Below are positions 20,601 to 23,567 of a DNA stretch of 23,567 bases, in pieces. The DNA lies in NCBI GenBank assembly GCA_900617975.1, contig UZAE01012788.1, positions 8,210 to 31,776 on the forward strand, read 5' to 3'. Under the pieces are notes generated by a model that worked only from the letters and a program-made list of their open reading frames with translations, ran no database searches and was not told the DNA's origin. The position numbers and the translations under genes are program-made. Within the stretch, counting starts at the first letter, position 1. Each line of letters begins with the position of its first letter. This DNA is from Rodentolepis nana. Taxonomy: Eukaryota; Platyhelminthes; Cestoda; Cyclophyllidea; Hymenolepididae.

Positions 20601-20849
20601 TTTTAGAAATCCCATGAAGATAAAGAAGAGGATCCATTTGACTTGGTATCCCTTCTCTCCTCTTCCATCTCTCGCCGCTATCTCAATGACGAACTAGTTA
20701 AGGATCTGGAGGAAAGAGGAATATCTTTAGCTTCAACTGCCGTAAAGGATTGTCTTGTTGTTGCTGATAATTTCAAGTCCAGAATGGTTCCAGGAGTGCA
20801 TGAGGAGAAGGCATGGCGTCAGAGTCTTCTGGGTATTTTCAGCATCTGA
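17524..20849 (+). CDS. Unrecognised Arg/Ser-rich charged protein, complete (four exons, 478 aa)
   Basis: Exons 17524-17603, 17681-18152, 18971-19612 and 20607-20849 have GT/AG borders with matching phases (2, 0, 0) and sum to 1437 nt. ATG 17524 is the first Met after an in-frame TAG at 17503. The protein starts MSEKASCLSPRLQDKSKALS. Residues about 27-180 form a very basic, disordered region with Ser-Pro, poly-His and RRRSSRHH and RERTRTKEAKK motifs. This is like RS-domain or spliceosome-associated proteins and suggests the nucleus. Residues about 185-400 are Ser/Gln/Glu-rich with short hydrophobic segments (PFVVTLLKPLLKED, LDKFLSNLSDSL). The C-terminal 80 residues are acidic then helical (DPFDLVSLLSSSISRRYL). 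I see no RRM, zinc finger or kinase motif and cannot name a family; the nuclear role is inferred from composition only. Confidence 0.78.
17681..18152 (+). CDS. RS-rich gene exon 2: basic Arg/Ser/His region
   Basis: The exon follows the acceptor GCTACTTTAG and ends at the strong donor CAT|GTAAGT in phase 0. It encodes ISPRESPTPSNSSHHHRRRS followed by long runs of Arg, Lys, Glu, Asp and Ser. The charge pattern is typical of RS-like regions phosphorylated by SR-protein kinases. That last point is family knowledge and is not visible here. Confidence 0.85.
18153..18970 (+). other. Intron 2 of the RS-rich gene
   Basis: A strong GTAAGT donor opens it. It is AT-rich with no SINE copy. A second possible acceptor (AATAACAG) ends at 18950, but using it would add 20 nt containing a TAA in the needed frame. 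Confidence 0.7.
18971..19612 (+). CDS. RS-rich gene exon 3
   Basis: The exon follows the acceptor TGTAATTTAG and ends at the donor GAG|GTGGTT, both in phase 0, giving 214 codons. It begins SRSVSRQSSVKPPTSSEEGK, continuing the RS character. Then comes a hydrophobic-acidic segment (PFVVTLLKPLLKEDTSDAEL) that could be a short helical binding motif, followed by Gln/Ser/Glu-rich sequence with a VKTE motif that could be a SUMO acceptor. The open frame runs on to 19744, but the splice is needed to join the last exon. Confidence 0.8.
19613..20606 (+). other. Intron 3 of the RS-rich gene
   Basis: It contains a G-rich stretch at about 19771-19790 and SINE copy J. No exon is seen. Confidence 0.7.
20266..20442 (-). 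repeat. SINE copy J, short form with perfect 13-bp duplication
   Basis: GTCTTTAAAAATT occurs at 20266-20278 and 20430-20442. The element between is only 151 bp. It has the family 3' end (TTTCAAATGGTGAGC on the + strand), passes GGAACATCAAAGTGGGAAAA and then joins directly to the 5' block (GACTTTTTTGCTGTATGAG). It lies in the last intron of the RS-rich gene, antisense. Confidence 0.88.
20607..20849 (+). CDS. RS-rich gene exon 4 (terminal)
   Basis: The exon follows the acceptor CTGTATTTTAG in phase 0 and ends at TGA 20847-20849. It encodes KSHEDKEEDPFDLVSLLSSS and then a helical segment, finishing GVHEEKAWRQSLLGIFSI. The last 80 residues look folded and would be the best query for a homology search. 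Confidence 0.78.
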   Translation, partial: KSHEDKEEDPFDLVSLLSSSISRRYLNDELVKDLEERGISLASTAVKDCLVVADNFKSRMVPGVHEEKAWRQSLLGIFSI

Positions 20850-20904
20850 ATTGGGCGGTGCTACTTTGTACAATCTGACCTGTAATCTGAATTGCAAAAT
20901 TGTA

Positions 20905-20910
20905 AATAAA
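20905..20910 (+). terminator. Poly(A) signal AATAAA of the RS-rich gene
   Basis: AATAAA lies 55 nt after the TGA at 20849, followed by a C tract and a long T-rich stretch. It gives a very short 3' UTR. Confidence 0.6.
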
Positions 20911-21364
20911 CTCCCCCCCCCCCTTCATTGCCTTTTTTATTATTTTTTTTGTTTTTATTTATAAAGACCTTCTGCATCAAGTGTATTGCTCATTATTATT
21001 AAATCTGAAATTTTGAACAGACTCAAAATTTCTGAGTACAGGTGAATATGATGGGTATCAACACGAATACTAAAGATCGCAGACGTCATAAGGTGATGTT
21101 ACCTGTCAAGCATCAACCAGTTCTTAATCTCCTCCTTTACTCGCAAATCGCTACACTGCATTTTGTCAAGCAATGCCCTTAAATAAGTGTTAATTGATTA
21201 AAACCTAGGGAGGAGGGGTTGTTTATATTGACCTGATTCCTCGAAGAAAGCAGAATTGAATTCATCTTAGAAGAGTTTTCTCATCGATTGCAAAACGACA
21301 ACGCTTAACATAAAATTCTAATTAAGGAGTAATGTTCAAAACCGCCGATAATTCATCACAATAG
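20911..21364. other. Convergent 3' region
   Basis: It lies between the poly(A) signal of the RS-rich gene and the stop codon of the EGF/TSP1 gene. It has an 11-C tract and T-rich sequence. The 3' UTR of the - strand gene probably covers most of it. Confidence 0.55.
20954..20959 (-). terminator. Candidate poly(A) signal of the EGF/TSP1 gene
   Basis: TTTATT on the + strand is AATAAA on the - strand. It is the first one I see after the TAA at 21365, giving a 3' UTR of about 400 nt. A second copy sits at 20936-20941. Confidence 0.4.
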
Positions 21365-21546
21365 TTAATCGTTTTTCTCTTGTGCCTTCTGTATATTCTG
21401 TCGAATTCGAATAGCGAGGCTTGGGTAGATCCTGTATCGCCAGAAGAGAGCCAGTCCCACAGCACTGACCGCGGCGAGAACGAAAACAGCTTGAAGGGTT
21501 ACTTCTCGAGCTCCGAAGTACTGGGAGACCATGATTTCCTCTTCAA
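21365..21546 (-). CDS. EGF/TSP1 gene terminal exon: membrane helix and tail
   Basis: The exon follows the acceptor ACGCTTCAG in phase 1, begins VEEEIMVSQYFGAREVTLQ and ends at TAA 21367-21365. It holds the membrane segment AVFVLAAVSAVGLALFW followed by RYRIYPSLAIRIRQNIQKAQ. The basic flank fits a stop-transfer signal with the C-terminus in the cytoplasm. I see no known tail motif. Confidence 0.82.
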
Positions 21547-22922
21547 CTGAAGCGTGCAAAAATATAGAGAAGTATTAGGCTTGTCTGATATTGTCTCGTT
21601 TTCTCACTTTGAGATATTCCTTTCTGGCTGATTATTTTGTACGAGTCCGAATTCTATGCTCTAATGTATCTGTTAGTCCTTAGTGTTTATGGGGATCTCT
21701 CAATCGTGATCCTTCATCCCACACTAAACTACCAAAAGTGTAAAAATTTTGAGGGTTTGAAGAGAAAATCTGGGTAAATATTTCATTGGCCACCAGCTTT
21801 ACGTCAATAATGCGTCATTGCTAGTGATTGGTTTCCTAAACAGATAATTTATTCTTGCTTTATTGTGCTATTCATATCCTATTATCATTTTTGAAATTGC
21901 ATTGCATAAAACTTGGTACGCCAAGTTGAACGAATGGTATTTTTTAATATAAAATGAAGGCTGCAGTGAGAATAGGATAGTCATTAACCACTGGGTGGTC
22001 AAAAGAGAAACCCTATCATTCAATATCCTAATAAGGTAACTTAACAATCTCGAATCGTGAACTCACCAGCACAGGCATGCGGATCACATGCACTGAACTC
22101 GATGGAGGGGCCATGACATCCAGAATGTTCACCCTCCCTAGACAGACATTTTCGAGATCGAAGAGCCCATCGTTCTGTTCCGCATGCAGGCAAGCAATGA
22201 CCCCAGGGACTCCATGTGCTCCAGATACCCGTGAATGTTGCACAATTCGGTGAATCCTCATAGCCCTCATTGCAAACACAAATGGCCTATCAATTTAAAC
22301 AAAAAATAATCACATATACCCTCCAAAAAAAAGATTGCGCAAAAGCATTGATTCTGAGGCTATCATAACTTTCAATCCTTTCTACCTCCATCGAATCTCC
22401 CTAGGAATGGTCAATGGTATAAACATTAATTACTTGAATGCTAAGGCGAGGTGACCCAAATTTTGCCTCATTAATTGGCACTACCTGTCATCATTAGCTA
22501 TTATCACTCCGACAAGTAGCTAATCAATCCATTTCTGTGAACGATGGCATTAATTGGGCGTTTCACTAAGAAATAAATAGCACTTGACATACCTCTTTAC
22601 CATCCAAGCTGTCGACACACTGACCGTGGATGCAGATCATCTTGTCACAATTTGTTACTTTCTTTTGACAGTTGTCGTAGCTCAACGAGAGATCACCAAC
22701 CCAGCGGTCTTCGCTGCAGAAGCACGTAAAATATGGACCGATATCAGAATTAACTGAAGGTACGCAACGATTGCCATCGTTATTGATGTTACAGGCTTGA
22801 TTGCCCGCAACTGGAAGACCACCATTGGGAAGTAAAGGATTTCGGATGTGATCGTTACACGCGTTGGCAGGGATTGAACAGTTGTCACCCATGTAATAAG
22901 GTTTGCACAGACAGATTACTTT
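21365..22922 (-). CDS. EGF/thrombospondin type-1 single-pass membrane protein, C-terminal part (three exons)
   Basis: Exons in gene order are 22922-22593, 22286-22067 and 21546-21365, with phases 0 and 1, giving 243 residues plus stop. In order: the end of an EGF-like module (VICLCKPYYMGDNC); a second six-Cys EGF-like module with a long first loop, ending FTCFCSED...NC; a third EGF (CDKMICIHGQC, then ICVCNEGYEDSPNC); a TSP1 repeat opening WSTWSPWGHCLPACG with all six Cys; one hydrophobic helix (AVFVLAAVSAVGLALFW); and a basic cytoplasmic tail of about 25 residues. The layout means a type I cell-surface or secreted-pathway protein, probably in adhesion or signalling. EGF and TSP1 modules bind proteins and glycans in many families, so no finer role can be given. 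The N-terminus is outside the window. Confidence 0.85.
21547..22066 (-). other. Last intron of the EGF/TSP1 gene
   Basis: The 520-nt intron has the donor GTGAGT and the acceptor ACGCTTCAG. It is AT-rich; I see nothing else in it. Confidence 0.8.
22067..22286 (-). CDS. EGF/TSP1 gene exon: EGF end and thrombospondin type-1 repeat
   Basis: The exon follows an acceptor ending GATAG and ends at GCTG|GTGAGT in phase 1. It encodes AICVCNEGYEDSPNC then a TSP1 repeat, WSTWSPWGHC to ACDPHACA. The WxxWxxW ladder and the Arg layer (RSRKC) are visible. In this family the Trp residues are often C-mannosylated and the Ser/Thr after CxxC may be O-fucosylated; here that position is Ala or Gly (LPACG), so O-fucosylation looks unlikely. 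Confidence 0.88.
22593..22922 (-). CDS. EGF/TSP1 gene exon: EGF-like modules
   Basis: The exon follows the acceptor GATTTTAG, begins KVICLCKPYYMGDNCS and ends at the strong donor GAG|GTATGT in phase 0 (110 codons). It carries the last half of one EGF module, a complete second one and the first half of a third (CDKMICIHGQCVDSLDGKE). The second module has an unusually long Asn/Pro/Gly-rich insert between its first two Cys. Confidence 0.85.
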
Positions 22923-23567
22923 CTAAAATCAAATCATGCTGTGCTTGGTAATAGCTCTCAAGACTGAAGGTTTGTACTTATCGATTTTCAATAATCCCAA
23001 ATTTACAAGGCAGTTTGCGCACTTTTGGCTGCAAAATAAGCCATAAATAATCTGACTTCTGTATGTTTCAAATCCTCGACTAGTGAACCATGGGAAATTA
23101 TTGGCAAATGGAAGAGACTACAGAAGAATGAAACAATCTGGCATTAGTTTAAATTGGACTTTGTAGGTTTGGTGTGAGATAGACTTACCTCCACGTGGTG
23201 CACCCTGGGCAACTTATACTCCTACGACAAAAAAGTCTATTAACCGGCAGTTGACTTCTGACTTCAAACTACCATCACCCCACTGATTGTGTCATATTCG
23301 ACTACTTTCACAGTACTCATCTCACCTTTTTCCTACGTTTGTGTCTGTCTCTTTACATCTTTGAAACCCTCTTCTGTCCCCCCCCCCTCTCAACTTTTTT
23401 TTTACTTTGATGTTCCTTCCCCTCTGTGAAGCCTGAAGTCAATAAGTTTAAATTGGCCTTTGTAAGTCAAATGATTTCAAAGGTAATTGGAAAGCACAAC
23501 TTAGTCTTTTGTTAGGAAGAGTTATATTTCTTTCACTGGCAAGTGAAATGACAACACTCCCAATCAG
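22923..23567 (-). other. Upstream intron of the EGF/TSP1 gene
   Basis: It holds SINE copy K. The exon that should carry the first Cys residues of the first EGF module is not clearly visible, so the intron probably runs past the window end. Confidence 0.6.
23146..23464 (+). repeat. SINE copy K, lacking its tail, with 20-bp duplication
   Basis: The flanks AGTTTAAATTGGACTTTGTA (23146) and AGTTTAAATTGGCCTTTGTA (23445) differ at one base. The element has the family 5' end (TTTGGTGTGAGATAGACTTA) but stops at GAAGCCTGAAGTCAATA, about 60 nt before the usual 3' end, with no ATAA tail. It lies in an intron of the EGF/TSP1 gene, antisense to it. Confidence 0.87.

Noticed and set aside
22976..23032. Candidate upstream exon of the EGF/TSP1 gene after the acceptor TTATTTTGCAG
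   Set aside because: The frame that would supply Cys residues (QKCANC) reaches its GT in the wrong phase, or gives too few residues before the next Cys. Another frame hits a stop.

Overview
The window reads as animal nuclear DNA: AT-rich, intron-rich, and dense in short interspersed repeats. A parasitic flatworm (cestode or trematode) is my best guess. It rests on the divergent NOVA sequence, the mix of one 77-nt intron with multi-kb introns, and the lack of any bacterial or viral gene layout. This is inference; the species cannot be read from the window.

Three protein genes can be assembled by hand from exons with GT/AG borders and matching phase. (1) On the + strand, about 405-15930, lies the 3' part of a NOVA/Pasilla splicing regulator with three KH domains. 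The window holds KH2, a roughly 360-residue low-complexity linker rich in Gln, Ala and Gly, a divergent KH3 and the 3' UTR. KH1 should lie upstream. (2) On the + strand, 17524-20849, is a complete four-exon gene for a 478-residue protein. It has an Arg/Ser/His/Lys-rich N-terminal half and an acidic C-terminal half; I do not recognise the family. (3) On the - strand, 22922-21365, is the 3' part of a gene for a type I membrane protein with EGF-like modules, one thrombospondin type-1 repeat, one membrane helix and a short basic tail. Genes 2 and 3 converge and their likely poly(A) signals are about 45 nt apart.

The dominant non-coding feature is one family of roughly 300-bp repeats with eleven copies, about 14% of the window. 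At least six copies carry recognisable target-site duplications of 7 to 20 bp. One end has an ATAA/AAT-type tail and some copies are truncated at the opposite end. This is how a SINE mobilised by a LINE behaves. I find no convincing tRNA, 7SL or 5S head, so its origin is open. Copies vary: two are internally deleted, two carry internal tandem arrays, and one ends early yet keeps a 20-bp duplication. Eight of the ten copies inside introns are antisense to the host gene.

The remaining DNA is intron or spacer. It holds a degenerate tRNA-like sequence, long G or C homopolymers, a G-quadruplex candidate and a few hairpins. Most open frames outside the named exons are short, lack recognisable domains, or lie inside the repeats, and I do not call them genes.
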